Positions 49,234 to 62,894 of a DNA stretch of 64,000 bases are shown piece after piece. This DNA comes from Artocarpus heterophyllus (taxonomy: Eukaryota; Streptophyta; Magnoliopsida; Rosales; Moraceae). Every line of letters begins with the position of its first letter. Position 1 is the first letter of the stretch. The stretch is from positions 1,504,212 to 1,568,211 of the forward strand of contig CM046339.1 in the NCBI GenBank assembly GCA_025403435.1, read 5' to 3'. The position numbers were made by a program, and so were the translations under genes. The notes under the pieces were generated by a model. The model had not been told where the DNA came from and searched no databases. It saw nothing but the letters and a program-made list of their open reading frames with translations.

Positions 49234-52200
49234 ATGTCTAAAAACACTTTATCTTCAATACTTGATAAAAACCTATTAACCGGAGAGAATTATAATGACT
49301 AGAAATGAAACCTGGATATCGTCCTCTCCTTTAAGAAACTGAAATTTGTCCGACAACCCCTTGTCCTCTCGAGCCTATGAGAGATTCCACCAATGAGCAA
49401 TTCCAAGCATACAATCGCTGGCAAGATGCAAATGATCAAGCCCGCTACTATGTTATGGCCAGCGTGAATAATGTGCTGCAGGCTCAACATGAGAATTATG
49501 AGACTGCTAAGCAGATCTTGGATAATCTATAAGACATGTTAGAAGGTTAGGCCATAACAAAGTGACAAGGGGCGCTTCGGAAACTTTTGAACTGTAAATA
49601 GAGATCGAGGACATCTGTAAAAGAGCACATGATGTTGGTCATGGGTTACCTCGCTAAGGCTCAAACCAATAGAGCCGACATTGATGCTGAAACTCAGATG
49701 ACTATGGTCTTTGAGACTCTATCAAAGGAATTTATTCCATTTAGAGCTACTTTTAATTTGAGCAATAGGCAGGTTATGACCTTAACAAAATTAATGAAAT
49801 AATTACAAGAGTTTAAACTACTGATCAAGGAGTCTCCTGCTAGTGGAGAGGCCAATTTGGCGGCTCCTTCTGGTTCCAATCCCAATTCTGGGAATGGAAA
49901 GAAACAACGGGCCAAGAATGGGAAGTCTTCTATTCCTGCTAGCACCAAGAGCAAGAAAAATAAGAAGAAGACAAAGAAGCTTAAGTGCTTCTTTTGTGGG
50001 AAGGTCGGGCATATCAAGAAGCATTGCAAGGACTTCCTTTCTAAAGGAGGTAATTGTGATCTTATGCATTTAGAAACTTGTTTGGTTGAGGAATCTAGTG
50101 ACATTTGGGTCATAGATTCCGGTGCAACTAATCATGTTTGGGTTTCTCTGCAGGGGTTCAAAGAAACGAGAAGTCTGCTTCATGAAGACTTCACGCTTCG
50201 GATGGGTGATGGATCCTTGGTCTTGGCGGAAGCAGTGGGAGATGTCCATCTTTATTTTGATAATTATAGGAATTTAATTTTGCAAGATTGTTTTTATGTT
50301 CCTAAATTTAAAAGCAATTTAATTTCTGTAGCTTGTTTATTTAAAGACTCTTATTTGGTTTCTCTTTATAATAAAGTGGTGATTCGTAAAAATAAATCTT
50401 TTATCTATTCCGGATATATGCAAAATAATCTATATTTTATCAAACCTAAGATGGACTTACTGCTTAATGTTGAGATGAATGATAATAACTCTAAAAGATT
50501 TAAAACTTCTCAATCTATTAAGACTTATCTTTAGCATTTGCGCCTTGGTCATATTAAACTGAATCAGATTCAAATGCTAGTAAGGGATGGACATTTAAGT
50601 TACTTAAAGGTGGAATCTATACCTCAATGTGAATCTTGTTTGGAGGGTAAAATGACCACAACACCATTTGGGTCTAAGGGCAATAGAGCCGTAGGGGTTC
50701 TAGAACTTGTACATAGTGATGTTTGCAGACCAATGAACATCCGGGCAGGAGGAGGGTATGAGTACTTTGTCACTTTTATTGACGATTACTTAAGGTATGA
50801 GTATGTGTACCTGATGCACCACAAAAGTGAAACTTTTGACAAATTCAGGGAGTTTTAGGCTGAAGTGGAAAAGCAATTGGGTAGACCCATAAAGGCACTT
50901 CAATCCAATCGAGGTGAAGAATACCTTTTTGATGAGTTCTTGGGACACTTATTAGAGAATGAAATTTTATCCTATTTAACTGCGCGAGGCACTCCGTAGC
51001 AGAATGGCGTAGCAGGGAGAAGGAATAGGAGTTTATTGGACATGGTCAGGTCCATGATGAGTTATTCATCATTGCCTTTATCCTGTTGAGGATACGCACT
51101 ACAAACCGCATGTTATCTTTTGAACAATGTGCCTTCAAAATCAGTCCCTAAAACTCCTCACGAGTTGTGGACGGGCAAGAAGACATCCTTAAACCATATT
51201 TGCATATAGGGATGTCCGGCTCATGTCCTGTTTAAGGATGCGAATAAGTTGGAAGCACGTCCAGAAGTTTGCGTGTTTGTAGGATATCCAAAAGAGACTA
51301 AAAGGGGTTATTTCTATAACCCAAAGGAAAATAAACCTGTGGTTTCAACTAATGCAACTTTCCTTGAGGAGAGTTACATGGACGACTTTAAACCTTAAAG
51401 CAAAGTGGTGCTTGAGGAGTTAATGAGTGATCTAATCTCTCTAGAGGTTCCAAATGAAACCGTTCCAATCAGTGTAGAAAAACCAAATGAACCTAAACAA
51501 CAACCTAAGGGGCTTCGGTGTAATAGGAGGATTGGGGGTCAACTGGAGAGGTATATGTTCAATAGGGAGGTCTTCTTGGCTGAACCAGATGAACATGACA
51601 GGGATCCTTATACTTATGTAGAGGTTATGGAGGATGTTGATTCAAAACTCTAGACAGAGGCCATGAACACAGAGATGAAGTTTATGGAGGCTAATCAGGT
51701 CTGGCAGCATGTGGATCTTCCTGAAGGGGTAAAACCCATAGGGTGTAAGTGGATCTACAAGAGGAAAAGAGGAGTGGATGGAAAGGTCAAAGCCTTTAAG
51801 GCTAGACTGGTAGCTAGGGGTTACACGCAAAAGGAAGGAATCGATTATGAGAAAAGCTTTTCACCTATAGCCATGCTTAAGTCCATCCTAATTCTCTTCT
51901 TCATAGCTGTTGCTCCCGACTACGAGATTTGATAGATGGATGTCAAGATGGCTTTTCTGAATGGCTATCTTGATGAGTCCATTTATATGGAACAACCAGA
52001 CGGGTTCAAGGTCAAGGGTCAAGAGGGTAAGATTTGTAAGCTACTAAAGTCAATTTATGGACTCAAGCAGGCTTCTCGTTCTTGGAACATAAGATTTGAT
52101 CAGGTGATCAAGACTTATGGGTTCTCACAAAATGTGGATGAGCCATGTGTTTACAAACACATTAAGGATGGGAAGGTGGTTTTTCTACTGCTCTATGTAG

Positions 52201-53181
52201 ATGACATTCTACTAATTGGCAATGACGTTGGGGCATTGTCATCAGTCAAATTATGGTTGATCAAGCAGTTTGACATGAAGGACTTGGGTGAGGCTAATTT
52301 TGTTATGGTATCCAAATCTTTTGGGATCGGAAGAACAAAATGATAGCTTTGTCCCAGGCCAGGTACATAGATAAAATTCTCAAGAGGTTTGCAATGCAGG
52401 ATTCCAAAAAAGGTGGGCAACCATCTAGGTCTAGAATTACTCCTTCTAAGAAAGACTATCCAAAGTCTGATGAAAAAAGAGAATACATGAAGAAGGTGCC
52501 TTATGTTTCGGAAGTGGGTAGTCTCATGTATGCCATGCTTTGCCCACGACCTGATATTTATTATGCGGTCAGGATTGTAAGTCGATTTCAGGCGTATCCA
52601 GGACCGAACCACTAGGTTACGGTAAAGCATATTTTTAAGTACCTGAAAAGGACTCGAGGGTATATGCTTGTATATTCGGGTGAGGACTTGACTCCTTTAG
52701 GATATACTGACTTAGATTTTCAATCCTGTTTGGATTCTAAGAAATTGACTTCGGGTTTTGTGCTTACTCTAGGCGGTAGTGCCATCAGTTGGAGAAGTGT
52801 GAAGCAAGATAGCAATTCAGATACAACGATGGAGGCCGAGTATGTGGCAGCTAGTGATGCTTCGAAAGAAGCAGTGTGGCTCTGTAAGTTCCTTGGGGAT
52901 CTTGAGGTAGTTCCTGGTATGGATAGAGCTATATCACTGTATTGTGATAATAGTGTGGCGGTAGCTAATGCTAAGGAACCAAGATTTCATAAGAAGAGTA
53001 AGCATATTGATCGAAAGTGTTATGTGATAAAGGACTTCGTTGAGGGCGGGCATGTCACGGTGTGCAAAACGCGTCAGAGGACAATTTAGCTGATCCATTC
53101 ACAAAGACACTTACTAGAAGAGTCTTCGAGAGGCATGTGGAAGCTATGGGGATGCGGGATTTGTCATATTTACTCACTTAG
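49234..53181 (+). pseudogene. Copia A3 gag-pol, near complete but with several stops
   Basis: ATG at 49234 (MSKNTLSSILDKNLLTGEN). Zinc knuckle CFFCGKVGHIKKHC (about 49988-50029); protease DSGATNH (50115-50135). Integrase has HLRLGHI, CESCLEGK and FVTFIDDY (50535-50800). RT has FLNGYLDESIYMEQPDGF (51955-52008), KQASRSWN and LLYVDDILLIGND (about 52190-52230). RNase H has ISWRSVKQDS, EAEYVAASD and SLYCDNSVAVANAKEPRF. The end reads LSYLLT at 53181. In-frame stops include 49300, 50533, 50857, 50998 and 51930-51935; frameshifts lie near 49345, 52300 and 53075. Most stops are TAG or TGA in place of CAG or TGG kept elsewhere in the family. Confidence 0.92.
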
Positions 53182-53195
53182 TGCAAGTGGGAGAT
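53182..53195 (+). promoter_or_regulatory. Copia A3 polypurine tract
   Basis: TGCAAGTGGGAGAT lies directly between the pol stop and the LTR start TGTTAGACATG. The same tract stands before LTR3 at 60855-60868. Confidence 0.8.
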
Positions 53196-55209
53196 TGTTA
53201 GACATGTATGCCCTAAGGAGTAAAAATATAATATGTTTTTTGAGACATTTTTATCAATAAAGAATTTATTCATTATCAATATACCAAATCTTGTCATCTT
53301 TACGTTTATATTTGTTGAATGTATGTTAAGCAAACAATAGTCTGAGACTGTCAATCTAGACCTTCAAGAATTGGGCATATGATGGATAGATTATACGGAA
53401 GACACGATTCTTAAGGTGACGGTCTAAATCATAAGATCCACAATCAAGAGAATAAAGTTGGGCTCTTTATTCATGTAAAGATTGTTATGTTGTCGATATC
53501 CCTATTGGGAGTTGGTTTGTCTTGACCATCGGAGGTAGACTCTGTGAATGGAAACATTGGCACATTGTCATAGGTGACGATGTGTTGGATCGGGACATAA
53601 AGTGAATTGATTTGGATTAATAATTTTATCTCGACAAATCGATTCACTTTAGACAATCATTTGTATTGTATCTTAATCCTGAGATGAATAGTGGGCCTGT
53701 TGTCTTAACTTGTGTCTTTTGATGTACCAAAGGGTGACACCCCTATTTTAACAGTGATATGCATGTCGGTACATTGGAGGCATGACTCTTGGTAGCGTAG
53801 ACCTGCTATTTATAGATATGAAATCCATAGCTCCTCTTTAGGAGTAGTGATATCCTCTTATATGTGTTATCCTGTAATTGAAAAACTAGAGTGCTCAACC
53901 ATTTGGATACAAATGTGTAACCGAATGGTATACCATCTTTGGATGGTAAGTTTTTCGATGGTGAGATAATGGAACGTAAGATAAAAATAATCAAAAAGGT
54001 AAGATAGAACTTGTCCTTAAGCCAGTTATGGATAATCCTATGGGGATATGATACACTATGATATGTCATGGAGACTTAGCTATACGAGCTTCGTAATTCT
54101 ATGTAGTTCGAGAGTGCAGCTCCAAGCTTTTAGTGGAGTAGCATTGGAGTTGATAATTATGAAAAGTATATCTAGGATATTGGATTTCGTAATTATCGGG
54201 GGCTTGAACTATATAGATCCATTTGGTCCCCTTTGCTAGCTTACAACATCCTGTAACGATACGGCGTACTTTTCCAATAATTGGTAACTTATGTCAGATT
54301 TATTAGATTGGTTGAAATTCGAAAGAATCAAATAATTCATGTTTGTTTTTTTGGTTGAATTAATTTTGTGAGAAAATTAATTCAAGATAAACTTTTTGAA
54401 TTATTGGGATAGGATAATTCTTGTCTATTTATCAATTGATTTAATTTTGAATAAATTAAATCAAGATAAACTTGTAGAATTGTTAGGAATTTATTTATTT
54501 TCCTAGAGATTATCTACATAAAGTTGTTTTAATTAGATAACTTCTCTATTGGGTTATTTGAATTAAAACTGAGACTTTATCCTATAGAATCTCGGGTGGA
54601 AAATAAAAGATTCGTTGAGATTTTTTTATCAGCAGCTCGACATGCCGATCCTCTAGTTCGGCCTGCCGATGGGGCAAGTTTGGCCTGCCGATGCGCGATA
54701 AAAAGATTACGCATTTTTACACGGATTTCATTAGATATTGATCCAAATTTGATTCTGATTCCAATTTTTGAGACCTTATCTGATAAGGACTGACCCTAGA
54801 CCCAACCTCTATATATAGGGAGTAAGTCTCATAAGTTATTAAGATCAATTGAGAGATTTAAAGTGATACTCTACTAGTGAGAATCTAAAAACTCCGTGAG
54901 AGCTCTTGTTCACAAATCACAAACACTAGTTTTAGGTTTTCTCAATTGGTTGGAAGAAGAGTCACTTGGAAGAAGAGCTGTTTGTGTGAGCCCACACTCA
55001 TTCCAATCGTGGATAGAGAATAGCAAAGAAGACCAGTTGGTTGAGGCTCTTCTGGAATGTTACTTCTCTTCATGGATTGCGATAGTTCTTTGGTATTCAA
55101 AGGTTAGTAAGATCTGGTTAATTTATGCATATAGCTTGTCAAACTTGTGTTTTAGAAAATACTCTGATATAAAAATTTTAAAATTCTGTTGCATACTATT
55201 TTTCCAACA
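53196..55209 (+). repeat. Shared central LTR of the copia A composite (2,014 bp)
   Basis: TGTTAGACATGTATGCCC to TTTTTCCAACA. It is the 3' LTR of A3 and the 5' LTR of A4 at once. It carries the TATA-like CTATATATAGGG near 54810 and the motif cluster GGCCTGCCGATGG at 54640-54695. Relative to the other copies it lacks a short piece of the motif region (TTAGGCAGATC). Confidence 0.92.
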
Positions 55210-56907
55210 ATTAGTATCAGCGAGAGGTTTTTACGTGAACTTACGAGTTTGTGATCGTGCTATATGTATAAATTATGTGACCTTGATCGCTCATATGCTT
55301 AAATTTAATTTTATAGAGAGTTGGCACTCTAGGTTTTTATATATTTTATATGTTGTAATGGATTATATGGTGAATGTTTATTAATTAATTATGGTTGATT
55401 AAATTATTATTTAATTATTTATTAATTAATTAATTTATGTTGTTATGGTTTCTTAAAGGCTAGAAGATGTGTATATAGGTTTTTCATGTAATTAGATGGC
55501 GGACTATCATCTTTGTCTAGGAATTATTATTTAATTTTAATTTTGTAAGAATTTTATAATTAAATAATTATTCGGAGTAAACAGATCTAGAAGCAGATCT
55601 AAAAGATAGATAATGGTGCTCTCAGGTATTTCCTAAGTCTCTAATTTTATGTTTTTGAATTATTGAAAATAAAATTGATGACTTTTATTCAAAATTGTAT
55701 TTTCTGGAAAGGGTGATTTTTGCTTGGTCGACATGCCAAACTCTCCAGTTCAGTCAGGCCAATGGTCGTAGATCGGTAGGCCAGACGTGAGGTTGGGCAA
55801 GCCGACAGCTGGGTAGAAATTAGGTGGCTCTAGCGGCAAGCCAAACTTCTAGTTCGGTTGGCTAATCTGTCATGGATCGGCAGGCTGAGCTGTGAAGATC
55901 AGCATGCCGGTGGGTCATGAGCGGCAAGCCGATCACCCAGATCGGCTTACAGTTAGAGAGCTGGAAATTTTTCTAGAAATGGTGCAGTTTTCAATGCAGT
56001 TTTAATTTTATTTTTGGGACAATTTTGAGAAATATTAAATATGGATATGACCGAAAATATGGATATTCGATTCATATGGGATTGAAGACATGCGGATGAG
56101 CATTACATGAAGAAGGATACGGCTTGAGAATTCAAGGATGAAGAATTGATAATATGTTTCGATTATTCTCTTGTAATCTTTGTTTTCTATTCTCTAGGGG
56201 GGAACCAATATATTACGATTATTATTATTTTGCTTGTTGCTTTACTTAATTGCTTTGCTTGTCTGTATTATAACATGATTTGCTATATATATTGATAACA
56301 TGTCATATAGAATAGGGAGTGCCGCTCATATTAAAATTGTTCATGCATGTTTTTAAAATAAAATCTTGATTTCAAAAGATTGAGTGGGAGAAGGCTTTCG
56401 AAGAGAGGACCTAAGGCCTCCATCGTTGGTCCATAGGAAGAACATGGTGGTCCCGACCCCTAGGATGAGATTTCTATCATGTACCAGATTGGATCTCCGA
56501 GAGGATAAGGTATTTTAGCATGATTTATGGTTGCACACCCCTAGGTGGTGATTATAAATCATGGATAAAAATTAAAACGATGGTTATACACTTATGTTAA
56601 TTTTATTATTAACCTCACCTAGGAGCTCTGTTAATAAAATTGATGGCCAAAGAAACGATTATTAATATATGCTAGATCATACGGGCCCTGGATGGCATAT
56701 ATTAATTAGGAGGGGATCCGTGTTCCTAATTGAGTTTGGCATGACTCCCCTAGGAACTTGTTGAATTCTGAATTGGGAATTATCGTTGTAAGGTTGTGAT
56801 ATTTTTAAGGTTTTGACACATAAACACATTTGTATGATTGTGTTATCTTACTAAATTATGATATGTTTGCTTATATTTGATATATGATTCTTTATTGTAG
56901 ATTAAAC
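55210..56907 (+). other. Copia A4 primer binding site and leader
   Basis: The primer site reads TAGTATCAGCGAGAGG (one change from TGGTATC). The leader holds a motif cluster GGCAGGCTGAGC and GGCATGCCGGTG at 55725-55945 and no coding frame. It gives the uninterrupted leader length, about 1.7 kb. Confidence 0.82.
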
Positions 56908-59900
56908 AAGTCTAAAAATGCTTTATCTTCAATACCTGACAAAAACCTATTAACCGGAGAAAATTATAATGACTTGAAACGGAACCTAGATATCGTCCTC
57001 TCCTTTGAGAAATTGAAATTTGTGCTGACAACTCCTTGTCCTCCTGAGCCTATGAGAGATTCCACCAATGAGCAATCTAAGCGTATGATCGCTGGAAAGA
57101 TGCAAATGATTAGGCCCGCTGATATGTTATGGCTAGCATGAATAATGTGCTGCAGGCTCAACATGAGGATTATGAGATTGCTAAGTAGATCTTAGATAAT
57201 CTAGAAGACATGTTTGGAGGCCAGGCCATAACAAAGTGGCAAGGGGAGCTTCAGAAACTCTTAAACTGTAAACAGAGACATGGGACATCTATAAAGGAGC
57301 ATATGATGTTGGTCATGGGTTACCTTGCTGAGGCTCAAACCAATGGAGCCGACATTGATGCTGAAACTCAGATGACTATGGTCTTTGAGACTCTGTCAAA
57401 GGAATTTATTCCGTTTAGAGCTACTTTTAGTTTGAGCAATAGGCGGGATATGACCTTAACAGCATTAATGAAACAGTTACAAGAGTTTGAACTACTGATC
57501 AGGGAGTCTCCTGCGAGTAGAGAGGCCAATTTGACGGGTGCTTCTAGTTCCAATCCCAATTCTGGGAATGGAAAGAAACAACGGGCCAAGAGTAGGAAGT
57601 CTTCTAGTCTTGCTAGCACCAAGAGCAAGAAAAAGAAGAACAAGAACCCAAATAAGCTTAAGTGCTTCTTCTGTGGGAAGGTAGGGCACATCAAGAAGCA
57701 TTGCAAGGACTTCCTTTCTAAAGGAGGTAGGTGTGATCTTCTGTATTTAGAAACTTGTTTGGTTGAGGAATCTAGTGATATTTGGGTCATAGATTCCGGT
57801 GCAACTAATCATGTTTGTGCTTCTCTGTAGGGGTTCAAAGAAACGAGAAGTCTGCTTCATGAAGACTTCACGCTTCAGATGGGCGATGGATCCTTGGTCT
57901 TGGCGGAAGCAATGGGAGACGTCCATCTTTATTTTGATAATTATAGGAATTTAATTTTGAAAGATTGTTTTTATGTTCCTAAATTTAAAAGGAATTTAAT
58001 TTCTATAGCTTGTTTATTTAAAGACTCCTATTTGGTTTCTTTTAATAATAAAGTGGTGACTCATAAAAACAAATCTTTTATCTATTCTGGATGGATGTAA
58101 AATAATCTATATTTTATCAAACCTAAGATGGACTTGCTGCTTAATGCTGAGATGAATGATAATAACTCTAAAAGATTTAAAACTTCTCAATCTAATAAGA
58201 CTTATCTTTGGCATTTGCGCCTTGGTCATATTAACCTGAATAGGATTCAAAGGCTGGTAAGGGATGGACCTTTAAGTCACTTAAAGGTGGAATCTATATC
58301 TCAATGTGAATTTTGTTTGGAGGGTAAAATGACCAAAAGACCATTTAGGTCTAAGGGCAATAGAGCCAAAGGGGTTCTAGAACTTGTGCATAGTGATGTT
58401 TGTAGACCAATGAACATCTAGGCACGAGGAGGGTATGAGCACTTTGTCACTTTTATTGACGATTACTCAAGGTATGGGTACGTGTACTCAATGCACCATA
58501 AAAGCGAAACTTTTGGAAAATTCAGGGAGTTTCAGGCTGAAGTGGAAAAGCAATTGGGTAGACTCATAAAGGCACTTCGATTCGATCGAGGTGGAGAATA
58601 CCTTTTTGATGAGTTCTTGGGAAACTTATTAGAGAATGAGATTTTATCCTATTTGACTGTGCCAGGCACTCCGCAGTAGAATGGCGTAGCAGAGAAAAGG
58701 AATAGGACTTTATTGGACATGGCCAAGTCTATGATGAGTTATTCATCATTGCCTTTATCTTGTTAGGGATATGCACTACAAACCACATGTTATCTTTTGT
58801 ACAATGTGCCTTCAAAATCGGTCCCTAAAACTGCTCACGAGTTGTGGACGGCCAAGAAGACATCCTTAAACCATATTCACATATGGGGATATCCGGCTCA
58901 TGTCCTGTTTAAGGATGCGAATAAGTTGGAAGCATGTTCAGAAGTTTGTGTGTTTGTAGGATATCCAAAAAGGACTAAAGGGGGTTATTTCTATAACCCA
59001 AAGGAAACAGAGTCGTGGTTTCAACTAATGCAACTTTCCTTGAGGAGAATTACATAGACGACTTTAAACCTTGAAGGAAAGTGGTGCTTGAGGAGTTAAG
59101 GAGTGATCTAATCACTCCAGAGGTTCCGAATGAAACCGTTTCAATCAGTGTAGAAAAACCAAACTAACCTAAACAATAACCTAAGGGGCTTCAGCGTAGT
59201 GAGAGGATCGGGCGTCAACTGGAAAGGTATATGTTCAACGGGAAGGTCTTCTTGGTTGAACTAGATGAACATGATAGGGATCCTTCTACTTACGCAGAGG
59301 CTATGGAGGATGTTGATTCAAAACTCTAGACAGAGGCCATGAACATAGATGAAGTCTATGGAGACTAATTAGGTCTAGGAGCTTGGGCTCCTCCTGAAGG
59401 GGTAAAACCCATAAGGTGTAAGTGGATCTACAAAAAGAAAAGATGAGTGGATGGAAAGGTCGAAACCTTTAAGGCTAGACTGGTAGCTAAGGGTTATACA
59501 CAAAAGGACGGAATCGATTATGAGAAAACCTTTTTACCTATTGCCATGCTTAAGTCCATTCCGATTCTCTTGTCCATAGCTGCCGCTCTCGACTACGAGA
59601 TTTAGTAGATGGATGTCAAGATGGCTTTTCTGAATGGCTATCTTTATGAGTCCATTTATATGGAACAACCAGACGGGTTCAAGGTCAAGGGTCAAGAGGG
59701 TAAGGTTTATAAGCTGCTAAAGTCAATTTATGGACTCAAGCAGGCTTCCCATTCTTGGAACATAAGATTTGATCAGGTGATCAAGACTTATGGGTTCTCA
59801 CAAAATATGGATGAGCCATGTGTTTACAAGAACATTAAGGATGGGAATGTATTTTTTCTATTGCTCCATGTAGATGACATTCTGCTAATTGGTAATGACG

Positions 59901-60854
59901 TTAGGGCATTGTCATCGGTCAAAATATGATTGACCAAATAGTTTGACATGAAGGACTTGGGTGAGACTAATTTTGTTCTCGGTATCTAGATCTTTCGGGA
60001 TAGAAAGAACAAAATGATAGCTTTGTCCCAAGCCGGGTACATAGATAAAATTCTCAAGAGGTTTGCAATGCAGGATTCTAAGAAAGGTGGGCAACCATCT
60101 AGGTCTGGAATTACTCTTTCTAAAAAAGACTCTCTAAAGTCTGATGAAGAAAGAGAATACATGAAGAAGGTGCCTTATGCTTCGGTTGTGGGTAGTCTCA
60201 TGTATGCCATGCTTTGCACGATCAGATATTTGTTATGTGGTCAAGATTGTAAGTCGATTTCAGGCAGATCCAAGGCCGAACAACTGGGTTACGGTAAAGC
60301 ATATTTTCAAGTACCTAAGAAGGACTCAAGGGTATATGCTTGTGTATTCAGGTAAGGACTTGACTCCTCTAGGATATACTGACTCAGATTTTCAATCCTG
60401 TCTATATTCTAGGAAATCGACTTCAGGTTTTGTGTTTACTCTAGGCGACGGTGCCATCAGTTGGAGAAGTGTGAAGCAAGATTGCACTTCAGATTCAACG
60501 ATGGAGGCTGAGTATGTGGTAGCTAGTGATGCTTCGAAAGAAGCAGTGTAGCTCTGCAAGTTCCTTGAGGATCTTGAGGTAGTTCCTGGTATAGATAAAG
60601 TTGTATCATTTTATTGTGATAACAGTGCAGCAGTAGCTAATGCTAAGGAACCAAGATTTCACAAGAAGAGTAAGCATATGGATCAGAAGTATCATGTGAT
60701 AAAGGACTTCATTGAGGGCGGGCATGTTACGGTGTGCAAGATCACGTCAAAGGACAATTTAGCTGATCCATTTACGAAGACACTTACTGGGAGAGTCTTC
60801 GAGAGGCATGTAGAATCTATGGGGATGCAAGATTTGTCATATTTACTCACTTAG
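56908..60854 (+). pseudogene. Copia A4 gag-pol, near complete but with several stops
   Basis: Co-linear with A3. The start codon has become AAG (56908), and gag continues KSKNALSSIPDKNLLTGEN. A long gag frame (57210-57830) includes the zinc knuckle CFFCGKVGHIKKHC (57664-57705) and reaches protease DSGATNHV. Integrase has HLRLGHINLNRIQ and CEFCLEGK (58205-58330) and DRGGEYLFDEF (58580-58615). RT has FLNGYLYESIYMEQ (about 59625) and LLLHVDDILLIGND, with the YVDD Tyr changed to His (about 59860-59900). RNase H has SLYC-equivalent FYCDNSAAVANAKEP, HKKSKH and LADPFTKTL. Stops include 57187, 57828, 58098, 58420, 58677, 58765 and 59604-59609. Inactive as it stands. Confidence 0.92.
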
Positions 60855-60868
60855 TGCAAGTGGGAGAT

Positions 60869-62894
60869 TATTAAACATGTATGCCCTAAGGAGTAAAAAT
60901 GTAATATGTTTTTGGAGACATTTTTATCAATAAAAAATTTATTCATTATCATCATACCAAATTTTGTCCTCTTTACGTTCATATTTGTTGAATGTATGTT
61001 AAGCAAACAATATCTGAGATTGTCAGTCTAAACCTTTAAGAATTGGGCATATGATGGACATATTATGCGAAAGACACGATTCTTAAGGTGACGGTCTAAA
61101 TCATAAGATCCGCAATCAAGGGAATAAAGTTGGGCGCTTTATGCATGTAAAGATTGTTATGTTGTCTATATCCCTATTGGGAGATGGTTTGTCTTGACCA
61201 TCGGAGGTGGACTCCATGAATAGAAACATTGGCACATTGTCATAGGTGACGATGTGTTAGATCAGGACATAAAGTGAATTGATTTGGATTAATAATTTTG
61301 TCTCGGCAAATTCATTCACTTTAGACAATCATTTGTATTGTATCTTAATCCTGAGATGAATAGTGGGCAAGTTGTTTTGACTTGTGTCTTTTGATGTGCC
61401 AAAGGGTGACACCCACATTTTAATAGTGGTATGCATGCCGATACGTTGGAGGCATGACTCTTAGTAGCGTAGACCTGTTATTCATAGATATAGAATCCAT
61501 AGCTCCTCTTTAGGAGTAGTGATATCCTCTTATATGCATTATCCTGTAATTGAAAAACTGAAGCGCTCAATCATTTGGATACATAGGTGTAACCGAATGG
61601 TATACCGTCTTTGGATGATAAGTTTTCTGATGGTGAGATAATGGAATGTAAGATAAAAATAATCGAGAATGTAAGACAGAACTTGTCCTTAAGCCGGTTA
61701 TGGATAATCCTATAGGGATATGATACACTATGATATGTCATGGAGACTTAGCTATACGGGCTACGTAATTCTATGTATTTCGAGAGTGTAGCTCCAAGCT
61801 TTTAATGGAGTAGCGTTGAGTTGATAATTATGAAATGTATATCTGGGATATTGGGTTTCGTAATTATCAGGAGCTTGAACTATATAGGTCCATTTGGTCA
61901 CCTTTCTAACAACATTCTGTAACGATACAACGTGCTTTTTCAATAATTGGTGACTTATGTCAGATTTATTAGATTGGTTGAAATTCGAAAGAATCAAATA
62001 ATTCATGTCTATTTATCAGTTGAATTAATTTTGTGACAAAATTAATTCAAGATAAACTTGTTGAATTATTGAGATCGGATAATTCTTGTCTGTTTATCAG
62101 TTAATTTAATTTTGAATAAATTAAATCAAGATAAACTTGTAGAATTGTTAGGAATTTATTTATTTTCCTAGTGATTATCTAGATAAAGTTATTTTAATTA
62201 GATAACTTCTCTATTAGGTTATTTGAATTAAAACTAAGACTTTATCCTATAGAATCTCGGATGAAAAATAAAAGATTCGCTGGGACTTTTTTTTATGTAG
62301 TTTGGCATGCCGATCCTCTAGTTCGGCCTACCGATGGGGCAAGTTCGGCCTACCGATTAGGCAGATTGGCCTACCAATGCGCAATAAAAAGATCACGCTT
62401 TTTTACGTAGATTTTATTAGATATTGATCTAAATTTGATTCTGATTCAAATTTTTAAGACCTTATCTGATAAGGACTAACCCTAGTCCCAACCTCTATAA
62501 ATAGGGAGTAAGTCTCATAAGCTATTAAGATCAATTGAGAGATTAAGAGTGATACTCTACTAGTGAGAATCTGGAAACTCCCTAAGAGCTCTTGTTCACA
62601 AATCACGAATACTAGTTTTGGGTTCTCTCAATTGGTTAGAAGGAGAGTCACCTGGAAGAAGAGCTGTACGTGTGAGCCCACACTCACTGCTATCATGGAT
62701 AGAGAATAGCAAAGAAGACTAGTTGGTTGAGCTCTTTTAGAACATTACTTCTCTTTATGGATTACAGGAGTTCTTTGGCATTCAAAGGTTAGTAAGATCT
62801 GGTTAATTTATGCATATAGCATGTCAAACTTGTGTTTTGGAAAATACTCTGATATAAAAATTTTAAAATTCCGCTACATACTATTTTTCCAACA
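60869..62894 (+). repeat. Copia A4 3' LTR (2,026 bp)
   Basis: Begins TATTAAACATGTATGCCC: the conserved TG start has mutated to TA. It ends TTTTTCCAACA. TATA box TCTATAAATAGGG near 62496; motif cluster GGCCTACCGA at 62305-62385. Confidence 0.9.

Larger units (their letters stand above)
36927..62894 (+). mobile_element. Tandem copia A composite: LTR-A3-LTR-A4-LTR with shared central LTR
   Basis: Three full-length copia A LTRs in the same orientation (36927-38957, 53196-55209, 60869-62894) alternate with two internal regions, each with leader, gag-pol and polypurine tract. There is no flanking DNA on either side of the central LTR. The outer flanks share ATTAG. This is the product expected from unequal recombination between LTRs of one insertion, not of two independent insertions. 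Gypsy-2 is embedded in the first leader. Confidence 0.88.

Noticed and set aside
53196..55209. Two independent, adjacent copia insertions
   Set aside because: There is no flanking DNA or target duplication at the central LTR, and only one LTR lies between the two internal regions.
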